DNA from: Coemansia sp. RSA 487
Lineage: Eukaryota > Kickxellomycota > Kickxellomycetes > Kickxellales > Kickxellaceae
DNA length: 64,000 nucleotides
Assembly: GCA_027577595.1 (NCBI GenBank)
Contig: JANBRJ010000018.1
Span: 62,001 to 126,000 of the forward strand
Direction of reading: 5' to 3'
The notes under the pieces were generated by a model. The model made no database searches, was not told the origin of the DNA, and saw nothing but the letters and a program-made list of their open reading frames with translations. Each line of letters begins with the position of its first letter. Position 1 is the first letter of the stretch. Below are positions 31,400 through 42,766 of the stretch, piece by piece. The translations under genes and the position numbers were made by a program.

Positions 31400-32953
31400 C
31401 TAGCTGCTAATTGTCATCTTTCCTGGAATCGGCGAAATCATCCCCTTTTCCACATGCTTGGACGGCACACAAATGCGAGCATCCTGGACAGCTGGCGGAT
31501 AAACGGCAGCCTCGCGTATGGCCACAATTGCCTGTGCTAGACGCGCCAGCGCCGGCTCAAACATATCCACATCAACAAGCGCAAACGCCGCACGCAGGTA
31601 GCAATCAGCGGTGGCCGAGCTTGCGCTGCTGCTACAAAACGGCGCACCGGGCGCCATCATGACGCCGCACTTTTTCATTGCCTCGAGCAGCCGTGGCATG
31701 GCTGCCGCATTCGATGCGCCCTCGGGTCCAAGATTGACCTTCATCCACAGAAACATCCCCGCAGAAGGCACAACATAGTCAACAAGGCCAGCAATGTGCT
31801 TGTCAACCATTCCCACAAACACGTTGCGACGGTAAGTGTATGTTGCACGCAGGTTGCGCAGGTGCTGGTTCCAGCCCTCCATCCCCCAGGTGTCATTCAG
31901 AAGCTTTGAAATGAGGCCCTGGGTAAGTCCAGAGGGCTGAAGAATCGTCGACTCGTTGAGAATCTGCAGCTTGTCAAGGATGTAGGACGGCGCAGTGATC
32001 CAGCCACAGCGAAGATTTGGCGCGAGGATTTTGCTAAACGAGTCTAGACGAATCACTCGTCCATCGACATCTAGCGACAGAAGAGAAGGTACAAGGGAAA
32101 TCGCCTGTTGATCGCTACTAAGCGCAGCGGGACCGCCCGCCTCGGTGGAATCCTCAAGAGAGCCGCTGGTCGAAAACGGCGCAAACTGTAGGAAATAGTA
32201 GGGGTCATCTTCGATGATCGCAAGGTTGTGTTTGCAGGCGATTGCGTATATTCTTTGGCGGCGCTCTAGCGACATTGTTGCACCGGTCGGGTTTTGGCCA
32301 GTAGGAACCAGATACATTGCGCGCAGGGGCTTTTCTCCGCTCCAGTTGGTACAAATCCCGTCGAGAGAGTCCGGGTCCATGCCCTCGCCATCCATGTCCA
32401 CCGGCACAGGCTGGACCTTGGCGGCAACGAGACTACTGAGGGCACCAGGAAAAGTCCACTTCTCCACAAGAAGCGAGTCTCCAGCCTCGCAGAACAACGA
32501 GACCGCCTTTCCAATGGCATCAGTGTTCCCGCAAGAGGCAATGACGCCCCAGTCTGCGTACTTTGGACTGTGGACTATTTGTGTGTATTTCTTCAAAAAG
32601 CTGCAATAGCTGTCGATGCCGCAGCCTGCACCATACTGGAGTAGCTCATCGAGACTCTCTGTAGAGTGGCTCCTCTGCGATTTCTCAAGCACCAGGTCGG
32701 TGCTAGTGGATGACAAAGCCCCTTCGCGCTGGATTGTTGGGGACGCGACCTTTGCTTGGAGCTGCAGGATTGGGAATGTGCTTGGATGCGGCACGCCACC
32801 AGCCATATTGATCATTGCGCTGGTAGGGTTGCCCATGACAGATTTGAAGGCGCTCTTTTTGTGGGCGCGCATTGCAGGAACAAAGATGTCGCTGAGATCC
32901 TTTGGTAGCGGCAGTGATGTGTTTTCGCTGGCGGTTGCCATGTTGGGAGCCAT
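31400..32953 (-). CDS. ARO8: Aro8-type aromatic/2-aminoadipate aminotransferase
   Basis: This fold-type I PLP aminotransferase has 517 residues, close to yeast Aro8 (500). Visible landmarks are NMAGGVPHPSTFP (substrate arm), YGAGCGIDSYCSFL, VPTGQNPTGATMS (Asn of the cofactor pocket), IIEDDPYYFLQF (Asp/Tyr pair) and RLDSFSKILAPNLRCGW, which holds the Schiff-base lysine and the phosphate-binding arginine. Aro8 relatives transaminate aromatic amino acids, kynurenine and 2-aminoadipate in the cytosol, linking Phe/Tyr/Trp and lysine metabolism. Exact substrate preference cannot be read from sequence; Aro9 or a Bna3-like role is possible. The first ATG (32953) gives MAPNMATASE; the Met at codon 5 is an alternative start. 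Confidence 0.9.
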   Translation of the reverse strand: MAPNMATASENTSLPLPKDLSDIFVPAMRAHKKSAFKSVMGNPTSAMINMAGGVPHPSTFPILQLQAKVASPTIQREGALSSTSTDLVLEKSQRSHSTESLDELLQYGAGCGIDSYCSFLKKYTQIVHSPKYADWGVIASCGNTDAIGKAVSLFCEAGDSLLVEKWTFPGALSSLVAAKVQPVPVDMDGEGMDPDSLDGICTNWSGEKPLRAMYLVPTGQNPTGATMSLERRQRIYAIACKHNLAIIEDDPYYFLQFAPFSTSGSLEDSTEAGGPAALSSDQQAISLVPSLLSLDVDGRVIRLDSFSKILAPNLRCGWITAPSYILDKLQILNESTILQPSGLTQGLISKLLNDTWGMEGWNQHLRNLRATYTYRRNVFVGMVDKHIAGLVDYVVPSAGMFLWMKVNLGPEGASNAAAMPRLLEAMKKCGVMMAPGAPFCSSSASSATADCYLRAAFALVDVDMFEPALARLAQAIVAIREAAVYPPAVQDARICVPSKHVEKGMISPIPGKMTISS

Positions 32954-34721
32954 TTTTGTAGCAAGTAGTCTGAAGTGGCGAATTAAGCGGGTGAATTGAT
33001 TTCTACTATTTTTAGTGCAAGCGGCAGAATACGCAAAGGGGAGATGTGCTGCTAAATAAAACTATAATATCAAATAAAAATATGATGGCTGTTTAGCTTA
33101 GAATAGCAAAGTGCAGGAGGGGAAGTCGACCAAAGTATATGTAAATAGTGGTTGGAGGCTTCACAAAAGTAGCTAGATTGGAGTTAGGGAGATGTGGGAA
33201 AAGTCTGGGATTGAGAAAACATTCGTGTTGCGGCGGCTTGCTCTGAATGCCGGCACATAGTGGCCATCGACAATGTTTGCTTTTATGTCTTTTCTGCCCG
33301 CCACTCACACATAGACACAGAAAGGCTTAACCAGTGCAACTAAGTCACTATTTTCTGTCGCACAAGCAAAAGTAGTAAGTGAGCAAGAGCGCAAGACAAA
33401 GGAAACAGGGCTTCTTGTTGTGCGACACCGAAAATAGCGAACAAAATCTAGAGAGGGGTGGGTGGTGCACAGCCTGGGCACATTTGCTATTGTTTCTCGT
33501 ATTGGAACAGCCATTATTTCAACTATTGCCTTGTTTTCTCTTTGCCCAGCTTGAACTGCGGTCATTTGCTCATTCAGGCGTCGCCACCCCCACCCTTGTT
33601 AATGAAACGAGGCAACAACCAAGAGCTCTACAACATACACAAAATTACTGTTCTACAGCGGAACTGTCAACGCAATGTCTGCTTCTATTTGATTTCTGAC
33701 ACGAGAAATGACTTGGCGCCATTAATTCTTCAAATAAGCAGTACCAGAGCGCTGAAATAATGCAAGTCACAGGGGCTGAGCCAAAGGAGGCGGATGCGCA
33801 AGACAAGAGACGACGATGCGCAAGAATCTCAAAAGATGGTGGGGCGGCTGTGCCTTCTAGTGTATGTATAAATCAATATCGCATTTCCAACTCAAGCGAT
33901 TGTGTCTGCTGTTTTCGGCCACAGGATCTGCACAATGGAACCTGCACACACACGCCTTGTTACAGGGGCATCTGGGTGCGGTGCCGGTGGCAAAACCTGA
34001 AGCAGAATGCACGCTCAGGCACCGTGAAGTCTGTGAGAATTCCGCATTGCAACCACCTCCGACTTTTCAAAGAAGCTCTATGTGCAATAGAGACAATTTT
34101 TCTAACCGATTCCGCCTATGATATACTTCAATTTGATGTTGGACAAAATACTCATGCTCCATTCCATTCCCTGTGGCCAGAAGCAGACCGTTGGTTCCTA
34201 GCACATCTAGTTTCTTGGATGTTGCACAAATGTGAGTTAACGTTTTACAGTTATCAGCCAAAAACCACACTATAGGCACCAGTGGTATTTCTGTGGAGAG
34301 TTACAAAACACAAAACAGAACCGCTGCTTGGGCCAGCCAACAGAAAGCGAGCGTTAATATCAATATCGGTAAACTAGCTTGTCAAGGGATTTTTGTATAA
34401 GCACAACCTTCTGTGCTGTGCTTGGTTGATGAATTTCGGATCAGGGGAGAGTAAGGGTATAAAATCCCATACAATAGAATGGTAAAAATAGCTTTTCAAA
34501 GTGCTATGTTGTGAAAATGACATCTGATGTGGAAACAGCGCAATTTCATTGTAATGACATGACATTTGTCATTTAACAATGGGAATGGCGGGATCCACTA
34601 TGGCATTGTCGTTCAGGTGATCTGTAGCATGCTAACGTTTTGATCAATATCGGTAAGAGACCGCCCAATATATACAGCCTGATGGAAACAGTTGATACTA
34701 TAATACAGAATACAGGACATC
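32954..34721. other. AT-rich spacer, possibly with a weak gene
   Basis: This stretch holds the ARO8 promoter and then sequence with no firm gene. The only frame worth noting is 33760-34275, listed separately. The rest has frequent stops in all frames. Confidence 0.45.
33760..34275 (+). CDS. doubtful hypothetical protein
   Basis: This open frame of 171 codons starts at an ATG. It has a basic start (DKRRRCARISKD), several cysteines and a C-terminal stretch with conserved-looking composition (YDILQFDVGQNTHAP, WPEADRWFLAHLV). A GTATGT..CCACAG segment inside it (about 33861-33923) could be a 63-nt intron whose length keeps the frame either way. I recognise no family. It lies in gene-poor DNA between ARO8 and a transposon relic, so it may be a chance frame or a gene remnant. 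Confidence 0.25.
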   Translation: MQVTGAEPKEADAQDKRRRCARISKDGGAAVPSSVCINQYRISNSSDCVCCFRPQDLHNGTCTHTPCYRGIWVRCRWQNLKQNARSGTVKSVRIPHCNHLRLFKEALCAIETIFLTDSAYDILQFDVGQNTHAPFHSLWPEADRWFLAHLVSWMLHKCELTFYSYQPKTTL

Positions 34722-35165
34722 AGAATGCTTATAGTTTCTCACTGGAGGATTTGAAACCCCCAAAGGCCTATTTACACGCCTTATTGCTTTATAAACGAAC
34801 CCCTCGCTAAAACAACTTGAAAAGTTTGTTACAAGGGATCCTCCTGAGAGGTGTCCATCGCCGGGGATAAAGGCGCAAAGCCACTTATGGCATCAGCTTT
34901 AACTGGTACAATATGATATGTGAAGGTTGCAGTTGCAGCTGCATTGGCATTGGCATTTGCTGCTGAGCATTGTCAGCAATAAAAGTGGTTGCAACAACAG
35001 TGTGTCTAGTAGAACGACGAGTTTGGTAGTGCATCTTTGCCTGCGTCTGCGATTGCTGTTGGCAGTTTTGGTGCCAATTCTGTACCTGATGATAGTGCTC
35101 TTGGTTAGCTGCCCATAGATATTATTAACTTTGTAAAAAAATACTACCAAATAACATAAAACCAA
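34722..35165 (-). pseudogene. 3' fragment of the Fanzor-family element, copy 3
   Basis: On the minus strand this segment matches the 3' part of copy 1 (about 15020-15545) at nucleotide level. Shared stretches include TGATGCCATAAG, CGGCGATGGA, CTCTCAGGAG, TGTTTTAGCGAGGG, GCAATAAGGCGTGTAAATAG and AATCCTCCAG. The encoded tail peptide RHTVVATTF corresponds to VRCTAVATAF in copy 1 and TRHAVATAEN in copy 2. The RuvC-coding part is not recognisable, so this is a truncated, dead copy. The end near 34722 is where similarity to copy 1 stops and may mark the 3' end of the element. Confidence 0.75.
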
Positions 35166-36158
35166 AGTAAAGTATAGAAAACAGAGGATGCAGAAAGCTG
35201 CTAATTGATACCTTGTCTTTTATATTTCGCTTTTTTGTGGGGTTTCTTTCATTTTTCGTTTTTTCTTCTTTCAAACACAACTAAATAAATAATAGCCTGG
35301 TGTAGCTAATATGAGAATTTTAACTGATTGTTGTTGTTGTGTTGTTGCTTGCAGGTTACAAGATTAGCATTGCAACTGGAGAGAAACATCAGTATTTGTT
35401 TACTATAAGCGGCATAATGCAGCAACTGTATTTTATGATGCCAACATTAAATTGTCATTTTTATGCTGGTTGCCAGTTGTTTCACACCCCCTCACAGCTC
35501 ATGAATTGTACCGATTCCTTTCGATTGGAAAACATGCCTGAATCACAGTTTTATTTTAAAATAGCCACATAGAGAAGCTGCATCTAAAATAGTTTTTCGA
35601 AAATTGGTTGTTTTTGCATATAGACTTGGATATCACAATAATGCTGGGGTCTACATACAATAAAAAAGAACCATATCTAGAAATGATGCTTACATTTGTA
35701 TCAAGCAAGTATCATATGAATTTCTGGTATACTCAGAAAATACCATATACGATTCTTATTTGTCAGCCATCCAAACAATATTTAGCTCTAATTATCAAGT
35801 AAAACATCATCACAATGCCATAGATATTATTGTGCATGCTGATATATTTATACAGATATTCCAGTATGACAATGGAGACTAGCTTTAACCAGAACCTTCA
35901 AAAATTGGTGCAAATGCTTTTTTAAGTAATTTAATTATGATAAATGTGTTACAGCTTCCAGTGGTTGAAAAGCATTGGGAGTTGATTTAATGTAATGAGG
36001 CAGATTTGGTGGGCCAAATTCTCTCCTCACTGGTGATATATTCTATAATTTAGGAGGTCCTCCGCTATACTTATCCACACATAGCATGTATGCTTGTTTG
36101 GTAAACTTTTATAATAGAAAGCTACGTCAAATAAAAAGAAACAGAATAGATCAAGTGA
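35166..36158. other. AT-rich gene-poor stretch
   Basis: Nearly 1 kb with no supported gene; frames are short and AT-driven. It separates the element fragment from the 3' end of the cyclin gene. Confidence 0.5.
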
Positions 36159-39100
36159 TCACAACATATCAACAAAGCCCCGATCCCTAAGCCGTTTAGT
36201 TGCCAGGGGCGATGCAGACGCCCCCTTGGAGGAAAGTTTGCTGTCTGTGCTGAGGGTGCCATTGATATTGTTGTGCGCATAAATCGGGCCATTTTCCCCA
36301 GCATCTACTTCGACAGTGCATGGTGCTGGAGTAGCGATATCGTGTTGCTTGTGACCACCAGGGCTCTGCTGGGAATGCTGGTGACGTGACAACCTAAACC
36401 ACGTACTAATGGGGTGAAGAATCTTGGTTTTAAGCTGCCAGCCGCTGCTGGACCCGGAACTGTTGCTTGCTTCACCGTCCCCATTCGAACTATCACCGCA
36501 GCGCGTATGCGTAGCACCACCACATGTGGAATCACCTCTACTCGCTGTCGAATTGCCATGCACTCCGGGGAGCAAGTATGAGCCGTCGTCATGGCACTGC
36601 TGCGAAATACAGTCTCCAGATGTGTGCATGTGCGTGTCGAACGACAGTTCCGATAGCGCTGTGACAGGTGGTGCCGTCAGGGTGTGTTCGTTCGAATCGC
36701 CTAGATCTTCCTGCACACGGGACGAGAGCTGCGCTTGACCAGCCAAACATTGAGAATAGCTGTTGGACGATGCCAGACCCAAGGACACGGCCGGAGACTC
36801 CTTGTATACCAGAGTGTGTACTGGAGATGTATCCATTGCACACGATCCAAAACTGGCCAAACGCGCCAGTGGAGGGCGCAAAGGAAGGTTCGATTCATTG
36901 GCGGGTAGCTTGTGGTGTGGCTGGCTGGTGTGGGTACTGGATACGCTGCGGTCCCTGGAATATTGGACATGTGATGAGCTAAATGGAATCGACGACGGGC
37001 CTGAGATCATACTGTCTACCTTTCCGATATCAGGAGCGGTAGATTGGTGGCGTAGAATGTGGCGTTCCTTCTGAGCCCTGCGAGTCGAGATAGAACCGAT
37101 GCCGGTTTGGGCCAGCTCTGGCGAATCTGAATGGATGTATTTTCGCAGCGAGGGAATTGACATCGCCATGCGTGGAGCAGCGCTCCTAGAACTAGCGAGC
37201 CTGGATGCGCCTGGGTCATAGCGCTGTTGCTGGTACCTTGACCGCGCATAGCTGCTTTGCGCCTGCTCCAGCGGCTGCAAAAAGTAGGCAGAGCTGGAAG
37301 TGGCTGTCGACGGCGCAGCAGTGGCAGACGAGCTTGGAGCCCCAGATCCTGGACAGTGATGGTAGATCGGCGACGGGTGTGGGATGTTGCCATAATGCCC
37401 GCGCGACACTGCTCGCTTCTTCGGAGACGGGCGCAGGTGCAGCTGCTCGTCAGCAGACAGCTGGAGCAACGGTCCGGCTGAAGACAAGGGTGCCATTCCA
37501 GGCTGGGCGTAGACTCCGTGAGAACACAGACCAGTCTGTTGCTGGGTGGGTTCGCACGACGAGGTAGACGCAGAACTGGACATTTGCTTGTAGCCCAGCG
37601 ATTGGGATACAGCTTTGGGATCAAATGAAAACTGGGGCTTTGTGTTGTCCGTACAATGTCTTCTACCGTGAGGCTTGATTGTGTATGGATAGCCTGCGCT
37701 TTCTCCATGTGCAGCTGTGTTGTAGTGTTTCGAACCCTAAAAAAAGTATAAGCAAAGCGTGGCAAGTAATGTGGTAATTCTTGTGGTTAAGTAGTGATAT
37801 AGCGGTGACAGTGATGGTGTGTTTAGATCAATTAGGACACCATCGCACATTCTTGCTCAGCGGCCCGATAGAGCCAGCAGAGTGAGTGCGAACATGTGTT
37901 TGGGGATGAATAGTGGAATTGGCGTGTCTTACATTTGGAAGATCGGACACATTCGTCATAGACGAAGAATCAACAGCCGATGGCAGAGGCTGGTGGCTCA
38001 TGCGCCTATCGGGGCAGTGGCCAAGCAGGGGTTTCTTCTGGCTCTGCTTGTGGATGTGATGGTTAGCGCTATCAGCGTGGTTTCCAAGGCCAAGGGTTGG
38101 AGGGTAGAATCTTGCAGGCTCCGGATAGACATGTGGATAAATCCCCTTCTGGCTTGGTTGGCACTGTGGGAGAGACTCGTAAGCAACGATAGCAGGGTTG
38201 GTCGTGTTCGCATTGTCCGCCTTGTTTTGGGCCGAGACTGATGAGTCTGCGACTGCAGCCTCAGTTCCTGCCGGATGTGAGTGGGAAGCGCTGAACGGTG
38301 GTGTGGTAGGCGTAAGAGGAGCCGCATGCTTGGAGTTGCTAGGATAAAAGGCAGAAGCGGCTTCATTAAGATCTTCATTATCGATACGCAGGTCAAAGTC
38401 AAGCAAGAACAGCAGCTGCTTCTCCATCAAGTTGACCTCTGCAACAGTGAACATGGTGGAATAGCGCGCCCAGTACTTGTTCTTTGGCGATGCATCATTT
38501 AGATATTTCCTAATATTGAAGGAAAGTCAAATATACAAAAAGGGACACTTACACATTAGCTTGCAGTGGACACAAGAGACGCAGAAAAGCAATACAAGCA
38601 TAAAAGTTACATGCGGTTGACTTACCCTGCAACAATAAGAGCTGCCAGAAAAATGCGATGGCATGTGCATTCCATGCCTACAAAAGCTTGTGCATTGTTG
38701 ATGTTAGTATTGAACCATAAATTTTGTCAATTGTTTAGCTAAATAAATGGCACAAGAGCACAGAAAACAACAAGGACAGCCAGCAGTTACTCTGGAATTG
38801 TGTGTCTCCAACAATGACCAGAGCAAGACAGAGAAGTAACAGGACATGACATATGGCTACTTTAACAAGAAAATGCTAATCTTTTCCAGCCGCAAAGTGC
38901 AAGATCGCACAACAAACAATTGGCCCGCGCCACAATACATGGTCTGCTACAACAGTAATAATCTGGATAGTAGCGCTGGGACAACAAAGCTCCGTGCAGA
39001 TTACTATTGATTACTACTCCTGTAGCAGACCATTTTAAAATAATAAACAATCGCTTTTTTTGTGCGGACGGGGCAAAAAAGATACATATTTCTGCAGATA

Positions 39101-39659
39101 TAAGCCGACTTAAAATTACCACAGAGTATTTGAATAGTTAACTCCAGGGGGTGGAGATACCAGGTACAGGAGACTGGAATTCACATGGCAATGATGATGG
39201 GTTGGGCTTACCTCTGGCTTCCTTTGGCAAGCGGTGACGCAGCCGCTGAAGATACACAAGCGTGCATATTAGTGTACCAGCTTGGACACGCGAGCGCAGC
39301 ACGAGATTGGTGATAAATGTGTCAAGTGGTGGAATGTTTGACAGAGTGCCGGCACCTGGCGTCGCTGGAGGGGACGGGAGGCGCTCTGCCGAACCAGGAC
39401 GAACCGACCGCTGTGCACAAACCGGATCTACTGCTGCTGATGCCGCCGAAGACAGGCGGTCAGGGGATGTAAGCACAGGAGCAGGTGTGCACGGAATGAC
39501 ATTTCTTGCGTGCATGGCGATGGCTGCAATCATCTCCTTGGTGATCTCGCATTGGATTGTGTCCAGAGTCCGTGGGTTGAGCGGGGTGGACATGTTTAGG
39601 TGCTGTGGCCGGTGCTGCTGCTGCCCATGGCTTCGGGTTTGTTCGACCTGGGTAGACAT
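36159..39659 (-). CDS. Pcl/Pho80-type cyclin with a very long C-terminal tail, four exons
   Basis: The exons are 39659-39212, 38677-38626, 38509-37849 and 37736-36159, giving 912 residues in one frame. Introns are 534, 116 and 112 nt. Donors are GTAAGC, GTAAGT and GTGCGA (the last is weaker); acceptors are TTTTGTAG, AATATTAG and TTTTTTAG. A perfect TACTAAC branch site lies 24 nt before exon 2. The cyclin box crosses exons 1-3: FITNLVLRSRVQAGTLICTL, LQRLRHRLPKEARGMECTCH, RIFLAALIVAGKYLNDASPK, then YWARYSTMFTVAEVNLMEKQ. This order fits Pcl1/Pho80 cyclins, partners of Pho85/CDK5 kinases. The N-terminal 100 residues and the 600-residue tail are Ser/Pro/His-rich and disordered; family members usually have 280-400 residues. 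The last splice join is the least certain. Confidence 0.85.
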
Positions 39660-42600
39660 GGTCCGTTTGTAAATATATTAAGAGAGAGAGGCTGCGTGTG
39701 TGTGTTGGGTGGGATTATGCCTATATTAGACCCAATGGTGTGAGGATGTAGAATCCCACGACTATCAATAAATGATGCTTGCGTCGCACAAGCTAATGCA
39801 AATATAGATGGATAAGAGCGTTGAGATTATCAGGATATTAGCACCCAAGCTTTGGTAAAAAAAAATATTAGAAGAGTATAAAAATAATATATGCGAATAA
39901 TTCCTAGAGAGGAATGTCTGCTGTTTGGTGGGCAGAGTATAGGGTCTAAATATAAGCAAAAAAGATAATATACAACTTGACCGTGCAGACTCAACGACAA
40001 GACAGAGAAGGAGGGATGGGAAGGATGGGGGACGAGAATTGTGCGCTAGACCAGAGCAGAGGGAGCAGTAGGACTGGTTGTATTGTTGGGCTGCTATGCA
40101 TAAAAAGCAGAGTGCACTGACACTTGTGTAGTTGGGGGAGGGGCTGCTGTTAAGCAACGACGTCCACAAGTGCTTTAAAATACAGATGAACGCGCCAGGC
40201 GGGTAGTAAACGGAAAACAAAGCAAACAAAAAGTAGGGATGCAGGTACGACGAGTCTTAGAAAACGGGAATTCTGGAATCGTGGCCTACGCAAGCTCTAT
40301 AATGCCATCTGTTTCTGGTATGGAGTACACAAATAAAGAGAGGGTATTGCAGTAATGGCTAAAATAGCTGCCAATTCGAGATTGAGCAAAGTATGCAGAG
40401 TTGGACAGAAAGGAAAAAAGAGACGTGGATCATATGTCAGATAGACTGCACCGCTCAAATAATGGCATTGGCAGACATGCCTACCGCAACTAGGAATATT
40501 TATAGTTTTCGCTGTATATGGCCGCGTGCTGTCAAAGAGCAAAGCACTGAATGGGGGAAATCGACGTTTTCATTATCAAAGATATTCCCATTCAGTGCAG
40601 ATTTAGGCCAAGAACAAGGAGTAAAAATGGGCCATTGGGAAAAGCACAATAATCGAAGCAGCACTTTCTTTTGATTATTGTGCTTTTCCCAATGGCCCAT
40701 TTCTCATGCTTGTGTTCTTGGGCTAACGGAAATAATACAAGGTCATGCAAAATATGACCCGAACAAGGCGCTCGATGGGTAGCTTTGACACCCTCGCTTG
40801 CTTCTGAATGAGGATAAAGCCCATGTGGCGGCGATGGCGAGTGTAAACACTTTCACGCCTGTAAAAATACAATAGATCAGCAAATGCCACCAAAAATGGC
40901 AATATGCGATGGCTCTTTTATGCAGGGTCCAGGCGCAATATACCCAAAAATAAATAAATAAAACATGCATAATAATGGATGTGGCGGACACTAGAAGCCA
41001 ATATAACCCACAAATATTGTGTTTGTCTTTTTGAAAGCGTGTGGCATCACCACAAGAAAAGAAAGCAGTCGTGGGTCTAGATAGAACTAAGGAGATATCG
41101 TTAGAGCCATAAAAGCTGAGCAAGCCAAGATGCGCTGCAATAAAGTATGCGACTTTTCTAACCCCACAGACGCGCTTTATAATATAAACACACAGCATCT
41201 CCACATTCAATAAAAGCATAGTACTTTATCGATTGCTCTGCGTGTATTCTCTTGCGGGGCATATGGTAAAAAGAATGGCTTGCCCAGAGCTAGCTCCACT
41301 CAAGCAACCGTACACATACCTTGCTATCCGTAGTGTCTGTACACTTTCTAGAGCTATAGATATGCTTTAGACGCGAACAATCGCAGAATCGAAAAAGAAA
41401 CACAAGATTCTGAAAGTCGGTCTGCAAGCGATCAAGAGCGTGAGGAATAAAATGTTATTTGAGCGTTTGTGTTTAGATGCAGCTAACAATGTCTGCGTAT
41501 CTTTTGATTGCGGTTGAAGATCGCCCACAACAAACAATACAAGGTTAGGCCGTTGAATTACCACGAAGCAAGGAAACAAGGCAGAAAAGTACAAGAATAA
41601 ATAAATATCAAAACATAAATTATACAAGAAATAAAGAATCAGCAGCAAGGCCAAATGTAAAAATGGTGTAGCAGAATCGCAACTGATCTCAACCACAAAA
41701 ATAATACAAGCAAAATCTGCTAAAAGAAACAACCCAAGGAAAAGAAGCATGGGCAGACTCGCTGTTTCTTTTATTTGGAGCGCCTAGCCCATCATATTCG
41801 TTTTTTTGCATTTCCCTCCCGAATTCTCCCACGCATTCTCTCCTGTGCTAGGGAAGGGGGAAGCATCGGGTTTTGTACACAAAAGCAGTGGTGTTTGGTT
41901 GGAACAGAAATCGTGTGTGCAAAAATGGCGTTTGCTAGCAATTGGAAGCAGCGGCGGCGTAATAACCAGTGGTCGTTTGAAGCAAGCACTCTGCGTGCAG
42001 AAAGAAAAGACGTACACAACAGCACTTGTGGATGACTAACCAAGCAATTAAAAAAGCTCAAAGCTTATCTACGCGCGCAAGCAAGTAAGCAAGCAGTCAT
42101 TGTTGGTTACAGCCAGCTCCTAGCGAGCAGCGTCTGATGGTGATGGTGTGCTAGCTAGAAAATGGTAGGCTTCCGTATGAGCGATAGCAGTATTATTTTC
42201 ACATGTAACGCCTACACGCAATGCACATACATTGTGCTTAACTTAAAAGAAATTTGCCATACGATTTTAAACTCTGGATCCAAAAAAGTACGAATAGTCC
42301 TGTGCTATTTGGGAGAAAACAAGGTTTGTACTAGACAAGCGTTGACAAGGTAGATTTTCAACGATGTGTGAAAATCGAGTGTTTTCAGTTGTTTGCGAGA
42401 GAAAGCGTCGTTTGCAGCTACCAATACAAGATATAAAAAAGCAGGAGGAAAAGAAACCATGATGGGCGTTAGTAAAAAACATAGTCCATCAGAAACACAC
42501 AAATAGCGGTAAACATCATTTAGTAGCGACTGCAATAAACGCAAAAGCACAACAGCAGAATACTTACAACTAGGGTCAAAGTTTCCTAGATACCACCATC

Positions 42601-42766
42601 TTACCACTGCCTAACGGCAGCGAAAGCACTCCGCACGCCGATGTGGAGGGTGCAATGACAACCAAATAGGCAAGACACATACAATCGGGAACAACGAGCA
42701 CTGTTGTACGTATTGATGAAGCAATAGCTAAGCCAAAATTCCCACCAATTCATATAGGTATCAGAT
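39660..42766. other. long gene-poor region with an inverted repeat
   Basis: About 3.1 kb without a supported gene. Frames of up to 158 codons exist on the minus strand (around 40743-41219) but are leucine- and phenylalanine-rich AT-driven frames with no domain. The notable feature is the hairpin at 40607-40722. Confidence 0.5.
40607..40722. repeat. inverted repeat with perfect 30-bp arms
   Basis: Arms 40625-40654 and 40673-40702 are exact reverse complements, separated by 18 bp. The pairing continues imperfectly outward: CCAAGAACAAGGAGT on the left against TGCTTGTGTTCTTGGG on the right, so the full arms reach about 48 bp. A smaller inverted repeat, GAATGGG..CCCATTC, lies just upstream (about 40549-40594). 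The arms could be a short foldback element (MITE-like), a structured RNA or a recent inverted duplication. No coding content is visible. Confidence 0.85.

Noticed and set aside
40743-41219. 158-codon minus-strand frame
   Set aside because: Leucine/phenylalanine-rich composition typical of AT-rich non-coding DNA; no recognisable motif.
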